Positions 53,216 to 64,000 of a stretch of 64,000 nucleotides of DNA are shown piece by piece. The notes under the pieces were generated by a model. The model made no database searches. It was not told the DNA's origin and saw only the letters and a program-made list of their open reading frames with translations. The position numbers and the translations under genes were made by a program. Numbering within the stretch: position 1 is the first letter of the stretch; each line of letters begins with the position of its first letter. The stretch is taken from contig WHUZ01000107.1 of the NCBI GenBank assembly GCA_015179045.1, positions 62,001 through 126,000 of the forward strand, written 5' to 3'. The DNA is from Kalaharituber pfeilii (taxonomy: Eukaryota; Ascomycota; Pezizomycetes; Pezizales; Pezizaceae).

Positions 53216-56200
53216 CTAACAACAGGTCCTTTGAACCTTCTTTCCAACACCCTTTTTCGGCACCTGCTTCTTCTTCCCGCCCTCCGTTTGCCCAACTCCC
53301 TCAACCCTATAATCAATATCCACGGGGAACTCAATTGCCGCCCAAACATCGATGCCCTGGGTCCCGCATCCCGCCTGCCACTTGTGATAAGGATATTTGA
53401 TCACCCCACTTTCCTCATCTCTTACCGGCAAGCCATAAGGATCCCTCTCCCACATGCCACCGTGCTCCTCCATCTCCTTAAGAGGCAACTCATCAAAGGC
53501 TTCCTTCCCAAGGGAGTTCAATACGTCTGGGTCAGGGGGTTCTGGCACACACTCGGGCTTCAATCTCGCCATCCCTCCATTGCCTGTGCCTGGAGACAGG
53601 CAGATATGTATCTCCTGGAAGATTGCGTCTGAGTGGTTATGCACACCGCAATTCACATTCGTTCCCGCAGTCCAGAACTGCAGATGTGCGATGTTTTCCT
53701 GTGATCCCTGGAATCTGAAGTGGAACCCTGTCAAATTATAGAATTCGACGCCCTTGAACCCGGAGCCCCACCACAGGTCCTCGACTTTGATGAATTTCAG
53801 CGGTTTGAGGGTCAAGCCGTACTTAGAGACGTCGAGGGTAGTCTTGACCGGGACCTCTTGCGTATTCTTGTATTTCTTGCCATGCGGGTCTATAGCGCGG
53901 AATCTGAGAATCACCGCACCATACCTCTCGTGCGCGGTGATGGAGTGGTGCTTCACGTCTGTTGACTTCGCTGTGAACTGCGGCACGCTGAGAGGTGCGC
54001 GCCATTCATCCCCGTCCTTAATGGCCCCGTATAGCACCTTAATGTAAGTGTGGTCTGGAACATGCAGCTCGTACTTCGGCGGCAACACCTCCACGCTGAT
54101 CGAATAATTCCCGATGTCGATGACCGGCGCCTTAACATGTACTTTGGGGTCGATATTCGGGGCCGAGGCATTCTTCGGGATCGACGGGTTGGAGACGTAA
54201 ATAAGCCCCTCGTTTTCCCAGATAGTAGCAGTGATGCTGGCGGGCGGAATAGCAGGGCGGATCTTAGCAAAATCGTTGATGAGAAGGGTGACTTTGGGTT
54301 TAGGCTCCACGTAGTAGCGTGCGACGTTGTACGACATGGAGACGAGATCGATGCGACCGGCGTTGTCAAAGTCACTGCGTTGAGATACGCAGTTAGTTCG
54401 CGCATTCCAGGGATCTAAGTAGAGACGCACGGTGGAATGTCACTTACCCAAGTGCAATACGAGCAGAGGAGAGCGGGGAAATCTCCCATTTGGCCCAGAT
54501 TCCTTTCTCAAGATCCATACACTTGTAGTATAAGATGCCCTATTGCCAGAAATGTCAGTCCGACGTTCTTCCAGTCTACAGGACCTCTTACGTGATCCAT
54601 ACCTTATTCGGGTTTGGACCTCCATCAGGCTGTATGGTCACACATCAGGATGTCAGCTTTCTCCCGCATTACTTCGGCATTAGAGAACAGTTTGCGACTC
54701 ACCGGGATTGACTCCCCAGCCTCGTCCCGATCCAATGATCCGAAGAGTGATAACAAAAACTCGTCATCCCCATCTCCATCAAAATCAGCACAGACAATGA
54801 AGTGCCCCGGCCCATCACCTGTGTGTTTCAACTGGTTTGGGGTGCCGTATACGTCCAATACTTGACGCTTCCATCCTCCCACTGTGCCACTTATTCCTCT
54901 ATTCTCCTTCGTCAACACAGTACATGTCGTCCCATGAAATGGGTCCAAGGTCGCAATGTATGCAAATGGATCATCACCAATTCGGCCAGCATCCATACAC
55001 CCTGCACCCCAGTGGTCACCGGAGCCAGGAGATTCGGAATCTTCGGTCTGACCAGGGCGCCTTGGTTCGCCAGGGGTAATGAGTTCGCGGCGCCAGAGGC
55101 GGGTTGATGATTCGTACCAGAGATGCGTGACACCCTCGCGAGAGGCGATGAGCATGGAGTCAAGGCCGTCAGGGCCATTGAATCTATATCAATGGTCGGG
55201 AACTTAGTATGTGGAACATGATACAACTGCAATCGGGGTCACCTGCAATGGCTACAAGTGTAACAAACGTACTTTCTCGGAGTCACTTCGTGAATGACAG
55301 TAAAATGCTCGTCATCGATAATATCCCTCTGCCATTCGAGCCTACATCATCGTCAGCCAGTGTTCCTCCAAGCTCCGGAACATGAGGTAACCTACGCATC
55401 TCTCACGACATGGGTATCTGGTGATTGGAACCTGATAATCGGGATTGGCCTAACCTATTCCATCACATCACTCGGGTTAATGACTTACGTACGAACGCCC
55501 TCATGCACCAATGTAATCCGTACTCACCTTATTATGAGGGCCCCAGACGACTGATGCTGCTATAATTTCGAGAGCCGATTTTTGGGTAAAATACCCTGCC
55601 TTGATGCGGTGCATAGCCGGCCATCTCCCAATGTACCTCTCTTTCCAGTGTCCCTTGCCCAACTGCTCTCTGCCGGGGTTCTCCAGCCACGTGATGTAAC
55701 CTCCTTGCGGGTACGACTCGAGCATGAATGGGCCATAGTCATGGCAGATTACGACATCCATGAGGCCATTGCCAGTGATGTCCGCAACACAGACGGCGAC
55801 AGGAGAGTCAAATTTACCGATTTCATATTTTTTCCATGCTAGTAAAGATACCATGTTAGTCAAAGTTTGCATCGATGCAGCCAAACGGGTACTGGATCCA
55901 GAAAGAAAAATGCCAACGATTGGAAATCATTTTGCGCGGGAAACTTACGACCCTTGTGATCAGAGAGCTTCTTTGTCGGGCTTTTAGGATCTGCGATAGG
56001 GTTCTCAAGGTATTCAACTCTTCCAGATACAAGACCAGATCTAGAATGTGTCGCAAGCATGGTGACATTAGCAACTACCCTGAGCTTTTACATCATGGAT
56101 GTGTTCACGGTATGTACATGCGAAGCCAAAATTTTAATTGATCTGGAAGGAAAACTCACGCAATGATGCCTGGAGCCCTGTCGTTCTCATGAAACTTGAT

Positions 56201-56278
56201 AGTCTCCACCCAATACCCATCGTCACGATGATCCTCGATGGTGGACGAGGCGAAATGAGGTGTTTTCGGAGGAGGCAT
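53216..56278 (-). CDS. Aldos-2-ulose dehydratase (pyranosone dehydratase) family protein, nine exons
   Basis: Exons read by eye (minus): 56278-56160, 56040-55949, 55838-55528, 55454-55396, 55341-55273, 55183-54703, 54629-54603, 54539-54448, 54374-53216; all joins keep frame, giving about 802 residues. The family converts aldos-2-uloses such as glucosone to pyranone products (microthecin, cortalcerone). The N-terminal two thirds show FG-GAP/propeller repeats: ADITGNGLMDVVICHDYG, GPDGLDSMLIASREG, CADFDGDGDDEFLLSLFGS, GDFDNAGRIDLVSMSYN. The C-terminal part has a cupin strand with HxH (CGVHNHSDAIFQEIHICLSP, about residue 662), likely metal-binding. The known basidiomycete enzyme is about 900 residues, so this is slightly shorter. 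The C-terminus is basic (KKKQVPKKGVGKK). No signal peptide is visible. The gene seems intact amid transposons. Substrate is inferred from family membership only. Confidence 0.85.
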
Positions 56279-57204
56279 AGCGAGTGTTTGTTCGAATTCG
56301 TTTCTGCTTTCGATTCCCTGATTGTTGATTGAAGATTGGACTATGCAGAAGAAGGCCAGATATCTATCCCACTCGCGTCTGCTAAAGGTCTAAAGAAAGA
56401 GCAAGAGCGAGCTATGAGGTTAGGAGAGATTGAGAAGTGGGTCTAAGGGAGGGAAGCAGAGGGATTATATATCTCCAGTCCAGCAGCAGCCCAACTGAAG
56501 AAGGCCGTATTGGTCTGGGTAATCATGGTTTGGATGTGCAGAGCTTATCGTTCTCTGTGCTGATCATCGCAAGATTGAACGGCGATGTTCCTGGAGCAGG
56601 ACACGCACTTGCAACTCAGCCCTTCGAATATTAGCCTGCATGGCACAAGTATTACGATGACTCTTGCTAGAACGTTCACGATATTGATGTCACGCGCACG
56701 AGCCATTCACGTCCGAACTTTTCTTCGCTCCATGTCGGAGCAGACACCCCGCGCAGCGATTAGTTCGAGTCCCTTTCAAACAGATGCCTGGGAGTACGGA
56801 ACGCAATTGGCCACTTTCCATTAGGGACATCCATACCTCAGGCCTACTAAGCAAGGCATCCCAGCCTGAGGCACCGTCGGTTATGTGTAGAAGCGTATCA
56901 GGGAACAGACACTAACTGAATACGAGGTGGTAATAGGCGAAGTGTGCGTATCGCGGCGGTGCACACAAACAGTGCATCAGATGTGGTCTGCGGCAGCATG
57001 GAACACTTACCTGTTTTGGAACAGTAGCATGTGAAGTACGGAGAACAAACTGTGACTCGAAGAATTAAAGCTAGCGGCGGCCACGATTAGTGCCGATACG
57101 AGCTTGGGCTCTAAGAGATACGAATAAGTTAGCACTGTAGCGCAGCTCGTATCCTAAGCACTGTCAATTGATACATGCTGCACCTATTTTGAGATTGGGG
57201 TAGT
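56279..57204. other. Upstream region of the dehydratase gene
   Basis: Likely promoter and 5' UTR followed by intergenic DNA; no gene recognised. Confidence 0.45.
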
Positions 57205-57218
57205 CGATGAGGTCAGTT

Positions 57219-57426
57219 TTTTTTTTTTTTTTTTTTTATATCATTACTCGCGTGCCGCCCTATGGGCTATGGCGAGGGTGTATTTCAAAGGAAAACTGCT
57301 AACTAAACGACTAAATACATGTAAGACCCACTGTTCTCCCTGGTGCTGTGGGTGGGCCGATGCGAGGAACGTCCTATTTCCGTCCTCTGTCCCACTCGTA
57401 TCGGCACGATCTCAACCATCTCCCTC
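57219..57426 (-). mobile_element. ORF1-only element 3' end
   Basis: 14-bp TSD CGATGAGGTCAGTT (57205-57218, 57427-57440). Own-strand sequence GGAGGGAGATGGTTGAGA (GGRWLR) leads to the usual stop, 3' UTR, stem-loop and poly(A). Confidence 0.94.
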
Positions 57427-57440
57427 CGATGAGGTCAGTT

Positions 57441-60400
57441 ACAGCGCAGAGGTAACCGTTGGAAACTTGTTAGTACTCTATTATGTTCAATAAAAGTTAT
57501 ATGCCTCGTGGAAGAACCTATGATCGACGCTGTGCCTAATTATCACGCATTGCTTGGCAACTTCGAAGGTGTGACAGTCACGGCCGGATAATCAGTATCA
57601 ACAAGGAGCGTTGGAAAAGCTAGCAAGTTTAGGGTTTTCAAGATAACGTGCACATGGGTGTGAGTGACACATCCTTCAAAATCCAGTTCTCTGAATAACT
57701 ACGACTTCAAGATAAAATTACACTCACAATTATAGAAGCTAGTGACGCCGTCAGCTACGCATTGCGCGCATCTCGATCAAGTTGCGTTCATTGGTCAATT
57801 GCAACCCGACAGCACTCCGTCTGCAGCCTTCCCCGCCTTGTACCCCCAAACTACCATAAATGCCTGTCTATTGAGTACATTTTCCATCGCAACCTGCTGC
57901 ATGCCAAGATTGCGCGGTGTTAATCAGAGTCGTATTTAAGATCACGGAATTGCAACCGAGTTCCGCCCCAACCAACAGCGCAACAGTCATATTATCCATG
58001 GGTAGTGTATCGGCGCGATCAGCCATCCCACCTTCCCCTTGTGATAGGGCAGACTAGTCGGACAAAACCTCCCAGATTAACCCCGCAACTGAACGCGATT
58101 GTTTTCGACATGCACGAGGTCGATCTGTAGACGGAACGCACGGACTTAAATTCCACACGCAAAGCAGGACAAGTTGAGATGTCAACTCAACAAGGATACC
58201 AAAACTGATGTGATGTTTCAAATAGGTGCAGTCTTGCTGCAGCCTGGCTCAGAGCCTACGAGAACGATGAAGATGGAATGACTCTACAATTAGGCGCTAT
58301 AATGGGCACTGTAAAAACTGATCCAATAAATCGATGAATTTTTGGTCAGGCTTTTCAACAACCAATATATATCGCAAGACAGTGCCGCGCACTTGCCTGC
58401 CGCCTGTCTTACGCTTCGATCTTACGTGGGCCATACTGCCCACTCATTGCTAACTCTGGGCCTGACTCTTGTGTTACACAGGTTACGCACTCTTAAGAAC
58501 ACTGCCTGGTATACGGCAAACATATACACGCATCTCTCCATTCAGACGACGTATCATTGGAAATTCGAATGCCCCAATGCAACGATACGCCTCTTGACTC
58601 CACCAAACTTCAGCCTTGAGAACATACAGTACTATTGCTTCCTATTCCAGACTTCGTGGTTCCTAACAATATTAGAAAAAGTTGCAATGAAATCGCCATA
58701 TCATTGTCTGACAACTTGCCGAGATTGGATGCCTTAAATGATGGAGCGCTCATTCCAGACTGGGCCCTGTCGTTACACAAACACCGATGAAACGCGCATC
58801 AACGGATTTCGATGTATATGTACTCGAGAACATCGTGCGGCGCCCGAGTTTAGCCGTGATTCACATTTTCGATTTTTGAAATTTGCTTATATACTTAATC
58901 TGTGCAAGATGCAACCGCTCTTACAATGGTCCATGAGGTATCAACGTGGCATATTATTAAATATGACTGGTTACAATGGCGACACGGCGAAGATGTTGCA
59001 TACAAATATAACACAAGTATAGACAACGTTCGAGCAGCATGGGTAGCCGCTAAAGAACCACTAACATTGAGCACGTAAATAGAGGGGCAAGTTTTCGCCC
59101 GCAATCCTAGTAAATCGTTCGCTCTGACCCTTCTTGGCAGTCTAGTACGAGAGCGCACTGGTTTCACATTTATCTTATCGAAAAATCAGACAACTTCATC
59201 CACTGAAGGCGTACATTGCGGACGGGCCGGCCCACAAACTAAACTAGCGTATGACCTCAGTATTTCATGCAACTAGCGTGAGGTCGTAAACTAGTAGTTG
59301 TCCAATCCATGCCAACGAAAATTCCGTACTAGCTGCATGCAGATCTGTACATGGCCGGTGCAATCACTTCGATTGTTGAAAGTTATACTCACTGTGTTAT
59401 TCCTTGGGTGTGTCAAACTTGGACTAGATCAGTACCATTAAATTAACCAAAAACTGCAATCACTTCACCTAGAATTTCGTAGAAGACCAGCAATTGCGCA
59501 CAATCGAGGAATGTAGGTCCGTATTCAAACTCACTCCTCCGCTCACAAAGCAAAGTCCCAGCAACGAACATCCATTGGGTCATGTCCACTTATACTATGC
59601 GTTTACTTACCACCCCCTTACGTATATAATTCCCATGGATCCTGTAACAATCATGCGTTTAATTTAAGTAGTCTAATATCAGGATTAGGTATTCTATTGC
59701 GGTGCAGTAAAGCTGTATTGTCTTCATACTACAGCATCCATGCCGATTGACCTGCTTTTGGAAAAGACCATTTGTTGCCTTGGAAGCATTAGTCTCGGCT
59801 GTTGCAGTTTACAGGAGCCACTTTATTGATGGTGGATCGACGGCTAGGATCAGCATAGGTAGTACGAGGTGCATGCGCAAGCTAATAGAATGTAGCATAC
59901 TCTTTCAGCTGAGCTGCGGAGCTCGAGACTTGAGAAGCAAGTGTCGAAAATAGACAGATCCGGCGATAAAAGTGGTATCGCAGGATCCAACTAGGATGTC
60001 ATGGTAACGCAAGTCCTGGATGCAGCGCATCAGTTGAAAGGAATTTTACCGACGTGTTTCATGTATTACGCATAGGTTTGTGTCTATAGACAGCCGAATT
60101 TGCTTCTGTGCTGAAGTGCGGAGAATATCGGGAATGCACAATGCTGTGCCTGGAGGCTCCGGTAAGCATAGCCCTGTATTTCGAATACACAGCCCCAAGA
60201 TGAATTAGGCTATAAAACTCCTCATTCGAAGAGATAACAGCCTCGCAAAAAAATTTAGGGCAAAATTGAAAATTTACTTCGAAATATCTTTCAAATAAGA
60301 TTCAGTGTACTACAAATAATTCACAAACATTGGTTTCTTTTTCGGAGGCGCTGCTTTATGTTGCAATTTATTCTTTCCTCCCTTACCTCGCCGCGCTTGA

Positions 60401-60713
60401 TTTAATGCCGTCTGAAACTCATCACACATTTCCTTCTTTTCGCTGAGAAACTCGACATCCCGCGTAATACACACCAAACATTCGCCTCAGTGCAGCCCTA
60501 TTGTACGACAAGGATTATGTGCGTACGCACGATGGAGCGCTAACACATGCAGACGCAAAGTTTGTGCATTCTTTCTTCTTCTCTTCCCCCAGGAGTGGGT
60601 GGAACTGCATTACCCAATGCTGGTACATGTTATAAGAGTTGAGGCATCACACAAACGGTGATACGCATCCACAAGTCAGTCAGTTGCTCTGGCGTGTTAC
60701 CCACTAAAGAATG
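57441..60713. other. Gene-poor interval of about 3.3 kb
   Basis: ORFs of 60-131 codons (for example 58342-58737) show no recognisable domain or intron pattern. No repeats were identified. Confidence 0.4.
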
Positions 60714-60800
60714 TTTTTTAGGGGTGGGGTCAAGTATTCCGCATACAAGGCTACCAGCCTATAGAAGGGAGCCCACTAACGGATGCACCATGACCTGTCG
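60714..60800 (-). mobile_element. Diverged LINE-C tail
   Basis: A T run, then GGTGGGGTCAAGTATTCCGC, AAGGCTACCAGCCTATAGAAGGG. The inner stem AGGCT-ACC-AGCCT matches the C-type stem-loop; the foot is degraded. Confidence 0.6.
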
Positions 60801-61949
60801 ACATGGTTACTTCTTGACTAATGCAATCAGCCTGGAGAACAAACGTAGCGTCCCGCAGAAGGTCACCTCTTTCAATTGGTCCCTGTATATTTATCTGCGA
60901 TTTACCTAGAGCGAGCTGCAAGCCTCACCTGAGCATTCCACGGGTCTATGGGGCTGAAGACAGCGCATGGCTGCATGTCTCGTATTGTGCATGGCGGTGC
61001 CGTGATCAAGTATGTAACCGCGCTTGCGGGGAATTGCCATGTCAGAGCAAGGCATGGTCAACGGATAGGTAGTACGATTGGGATTGAGGTGCATTTATTT
61101 CATTGAACAATAATGTGACATTGATTGAGATGCTGATGAGGTGTGAAAAACCTTGCTCGTATACGAGGTATGGTTCGCTGATAACGCGATATCAATCTCT
61201 CAATCAGCAAAGATTACCTCCGTTGTAATCGAGTAGGTCTCACTCTGGTCTAGTACATCAGCCTTTCGCGTGAAAAAAAATCCCAGCAATCCCATCTACT
61301 GACCCCACCTCTGTTAGCTGTGTGGGCAAAGTGTAGATTTCCAATTTCTACAATGTGCAATTATTATTTCTCCAACACCCATCTCCTCAACTAGTGTTTT
61401 CTTAGCTCCACGAACGTGCTGCTATCCTAGCCATATTATGATCTTGATCTAGGCACGACCATGGTGTTGTATATATGTTGGAAGGACCATTTCGATTGCA
61501 ACTAAGCAAACCCCTTCTAACTATCCCTTTATCACAATTCTTCAAACATGGTTACAGGATGGCGCTATCATTCGTCTTGAGGCCTCTCTAAACAATTAGC
61601 AGAAACCTCAGTACCCTAATTGAGCTCACCTAGATTAGAGAAAGCCTTTGAGAGTTTGGTTACGTCATGGATCTGACCAAATTAATACGACATCCAAAGG
61701 TAACGGCTGGCGTCGACCTTGTCACCCTCCACTGCTGCAGCAGCACGAGGCCAGTATATCTGGAAGTATTGGCCGATTATTTACTGTAATTGGCTTAGCA
61801 GGGATACGTGTATGGTCGATCATAGTGTTCGGTTGCAGTGCGAGTTGTATTCGGAACTGTGTATACGTATTGCTTATTGTCCATGGCTATAATGAACCTC
61901 TTTTTAGTGAAAACCTGGCTATACAGTAGTGAAGGGATGGGCGAGCTTC
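60801..61949. other. Intergenic DNA, no feature seen
   Basis: No gene recognised. Confidence 0.4.
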
Positions 61950-62056
61950 TTTTTCTACACAGGTAAGAAAGTGCCCTCGCTATAGTGAAAACTGGTTATA
62001 GTGAAGAAAATCGGTCAGATTCTTGCCCTTCATTATAGCCAGGTTCACCTGTAGAC
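61950..62056. mobile_element. Short pogo-like inverted-repeat remnant
   Basis: The ends CTACACAGGTAAG and TTCACCTGTAG are inverted; inside, CTCGCTATAGTGAA and CATTATAGCCAGG echo pogo/Tigger-type ends (GGTGAACCTGGCTATAATGA read inward from the right end). A further stray copy is near 61893-61930. Confidence 0.45.
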
Positions 62057-62094
62057 CCACTTATGACCTCTCCACTTCCAACCGTTTTTTCATT

Positions 62095-62930
62095 CTGCAC
62101 TGTAATTCACCGCCAAGCGAGCCACACTGCCAAACGAGCCCACGTTCTCACCAAAACTGACCGCTCGCTAGAGCATATATCTCCACCACAATTAAAAAAT
62201 TTTATGTGCCCCTTCTAACAAGGTTATATCAAAAGCCAATCTTTCTATCCCGTACATGTAATTGCCTAAGTTTGTGGTGGTTAAGGAATTACGGCTCCGC
62301 ACATTTTTGCATCCTTCTTGGCATACATTTTCGCAGTAGTACAGTAAAATTGTAAGGTTTGCACCCCGCAATAAATTTGATAAAAATATTAAGATTTGAA
62401 TATGGTGATTGCATTGTATGTAAAAGTATAAAAAGAGCAATGAAGCGATTTCTGCAGTGGTTGTGAATATTCATCTTTCTTCTAGAAACTATTTATATGT
62501 GAATAACTGCCAACACAAGTTATTGGAATTCTTGCATTGCTAATTGCTCAATTTAAATCGAGAAAAGTATAGTACATCAATGTACTGTATAGGTAAGGCT
62601 CTTCGGTCATTTCAAGGCCATTATCAGAGAGACAATTGGGAGGATTGCAACAAAATCTGGTGAGCATTTTGTATGAGAACCACATAAAAACCAATGCCAA
62701 GACATTGTGGGAAAGTGCGATGAATATATACGTTTCCCAAAACTGTGATTTGGTAAAAACAAACAGGCTGAGAATGAAGTATGTGGTCTTATTTAATTTT
62801 AATGCAAACCGCATAGAGAATTCTTTGGTGGGGGTGGAGATATTTGCGTTGTTGGGGAGTCAGTTTTAGTGCGGAAGTGGGTTCGTTTGGGGGTGTGGCT
62901 CGCTTGGCGGTGATTACAGTATGGCAATGA
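62095..62930. mobile_element. Element with long (about 100 bp) inverted repeats
   Basis: The left arm CTGTAATTCACCGCCAAGCG, AGCCACACTGCCAAACGAG and CACCAAAACTGACC matches the right arm in reverse (CCGCCAAGCGAGCCACACCC, AAACGAACCC, ACTAAAACTGACTCC; 62830-62925). TA follows the right end, CA precedes the left. The about 640-bp core is A/T-rich and has no transposase motif. Confidence 0.75.
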
Positions 62931-63093
62931 AGATATGGGTATTATTCCCGTTTATTTGAGCCATTCTCCTGACCAGATCGTGACGCTTTGTGCCGCTTCG
63001 ACAGCCATTTAAGCTGTGATTGCGAATTTATCCTGCAGTTCTAGTGGCCCCATTAGAAAAGTAGTCGGAGTATGATAATGCTTAGCGGCTTTG

Positions 63094-63199
63094 TACCTGA
63101 CATTTCGCTGTTTCTTCTGATTCTTACGTTATGCATTCATTTCCATGTACTTAAATAAAGACATCCATGGGGCGGCATGCGAGTATTGATATAAAAAAA
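63094..63199 (+). mobile_element. LINE-A 3' end insertion, diverged stem-loop
   Basis: 12-bp TSD TTAGCGGCTTTG (63082-63093, 63200-63211). The 5' strand of the stem is damaged (GACATCCATGGGGCGG); the 3' strand GCATGCGAG is kept. Confidence 0.88.
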
Positions 63200-63472
63200 T
63201 TAGCGGCTTTGCCAACCAAGCCACGTGCCAACACTACAGTAACCCTATCCGTCCACTGCCATTCTAGAGAAGGGAGATGATGAATTTGAATAAAATTTCA
63301 TCAGCACTGGGGAAATGTTCAGATTAGATTCACAACCCGATAATGCGAAGGTTTTTCTCATCCAGTTTATGAGGCCTAAGGTATTCAGGGTCAAGTTCGA
63401 GTCGGTGGTGATAGAGCCGGTAGTATTAGGCTTAGAATTGTAAGCATTCTCTTCAGCTTATCTGGTCCACAT

Positions 63473-63527
63473 TTTTTTTTTTTTTTAATATATCATCAAT
63501 CGCATGCCGCCCTAAGGGCTATGGCGA
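63473..63527 (-). mobile_element. LINE-A stem-loop-only insertion
   Basis: 15-bp TSD TTATCTGGTCCACAT / TTATCTGGTCCATAT (63458-63472, 63528-63542). The 55-bp insert is poly(T) plus stem-loop, ending exactly at GGCGA. Confidence 0.95.
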
Positions 63528-63658
63528 TTATCTGGTCCATATTACCCCGATCTGTTTAGTCACTGCAACGTGCCCATAGACGTACATTGCTCACTCCCAC
63601 GCTTAGCGCGCTTGTTGCGATGCTTAACAAGGTCGAAAACTTTTCCTGCAAAGTTAAG

Positions 63659-64000
63659 CTATATGTACAAGTCATCGCCGACAATTCCGCCGATGGGATT
63701 GACCCCAATGATCCTCAGCCCGAGGGCAGCGGAATCCACATTAGACAGGTGGAGTAGAAGGTTTTGTTTTGGTAAATTCCAGCTCCTCATCTTTATGGTA
63801 CTGTTTGCAAATAATTTTTGTGAGGAGTTGGATATTCTTAAGATGCTGCTTTGCCAGACCATATCCTCCTCACGGTGTACTCTTTCTGCCTTCACTATCT
63901 CATATAAAGGATTGTAGATCACGTCTAGAAGAAAATCCACTGCAGTCTTTTGAACTTGGGCTGCCCATTACTTGGCTGAGGAGTTGAGCGACAAGGAGGC
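63659..64000 (-). CDS. Possible 3' exon of a gene beyond the right edge
   Basis: The minus frame AAQVQKTAVDFLLDVIYNPLY, EIVKAERVHREEDMVWQSSI is open for about 105 codons to a stop at 63659. Composition looks coding but no domain is recognised. It could be chance. Confidence 0.25.

Noticed and set aside
58342..58737. 131-codon ORF as a gene
   Set aside because: No domain, no intron support, and composition like its surroundings.

Overview
This window looks like repeat-rich nuclear DNA of a filamentous fungus, probably an ascomycete. The reasons are short introns with GT/AG borders (about 54-160 nt), a chitin deacetylase relic, an aldos-2-ulose (pyranosone) dehydratase-type gene, a DUF4419 gene, and Tad-like non-LTR retrotransposons carrying RNase H. 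No species can be named from the sequence alone. Host genes are few: a DUF4419 fragment at the left edge, a BTB/POZ gene (4920-6441), a three-exon gene of unknown function (21642-23687), a nine-exon aldos-2-ulose dehydratase-like gene (53216-56278), a chitin deacetylase pseudogene (16117-17792), and a doubtful coding stretch at the right edge.

Most of the rest is transposons inserted into transposons. I separate two LINE lineages by their 3' ends. LINE-A has a CCHC finger and a 3' stem-loop with foot CTCGC/GCGAG and upper stem GCCC/GGGC. LINE-C has a second RNase H lineage and a stem-loop with foot CCCTGC/GCGGGG. Around them are Ty3/gypsy chromovirus fragments, solo LTRs, a PIF/Harbinger deletion derivative, several inverted-repeat elements and a possible Helitron fragment. 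Three insertions are stacked at 774-4335, and target-site duplications (TSDs) of usually 9-15 bp allow the order to be read.

The most interesting system is a set of non-autonomous retroelements that share only the 3' stem-loop plus poly(A). (i) About 1.3-1.4 kb elements encode only an ORF1/gag-like protein (12760-14085 and 44633-46018, both with open ORFs and TSDs, plus truncated relatives); they resemble mammalian HAL1 'half-LINEs' in layout. (ii) Ultra-short insertions of about 50-75 bp consist of little more than the LINE-A stem-loop and poly(A), with perfect or near-perfect TSDs. (iii) A second ultra-short family, here called B, is about 42 nt plus poly(A). Its copies start at nearly the same base, and its stem foot and 3' flank match LINE-C. 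Base-pair changes in the LINE-A stem are compensatory between copies, so the RNA fold appears to be selected and is probably what the LINE reverse transcriptase recognises.

Layout: 1-0.5 kb DUF4419; 0.8-4.3 kb triple-nested LINE-A; 4.9-6.4 kb BTB gene; 6.6-11.6 kb LINE debris; 12.8-14.1 kb ORF1-only element; 15-19.2 kb solo LTRs and the broken chitin deacetylase; 21.6-23.7 kb unknown gene; 25.6-27.4 kb LINE-C; 27.7-29.4 kb two ORF1-only elements; 29.7-33.4 kb AT-rich DNA and an inverted-repeat element; 33.4-40.8 kb gypsy relic with satellites; 41-46 kb LTR and ORF1-only elements; 47.3-48.4 kb LTR carrying 17-bp arrays; 49.8-51.1 kb Harbinger; 52.4 kb MITE; 53.2-56.3 kb dehydratase gene; 56.3-64 kb gene-poor DNA with small inverted-repeat elements.
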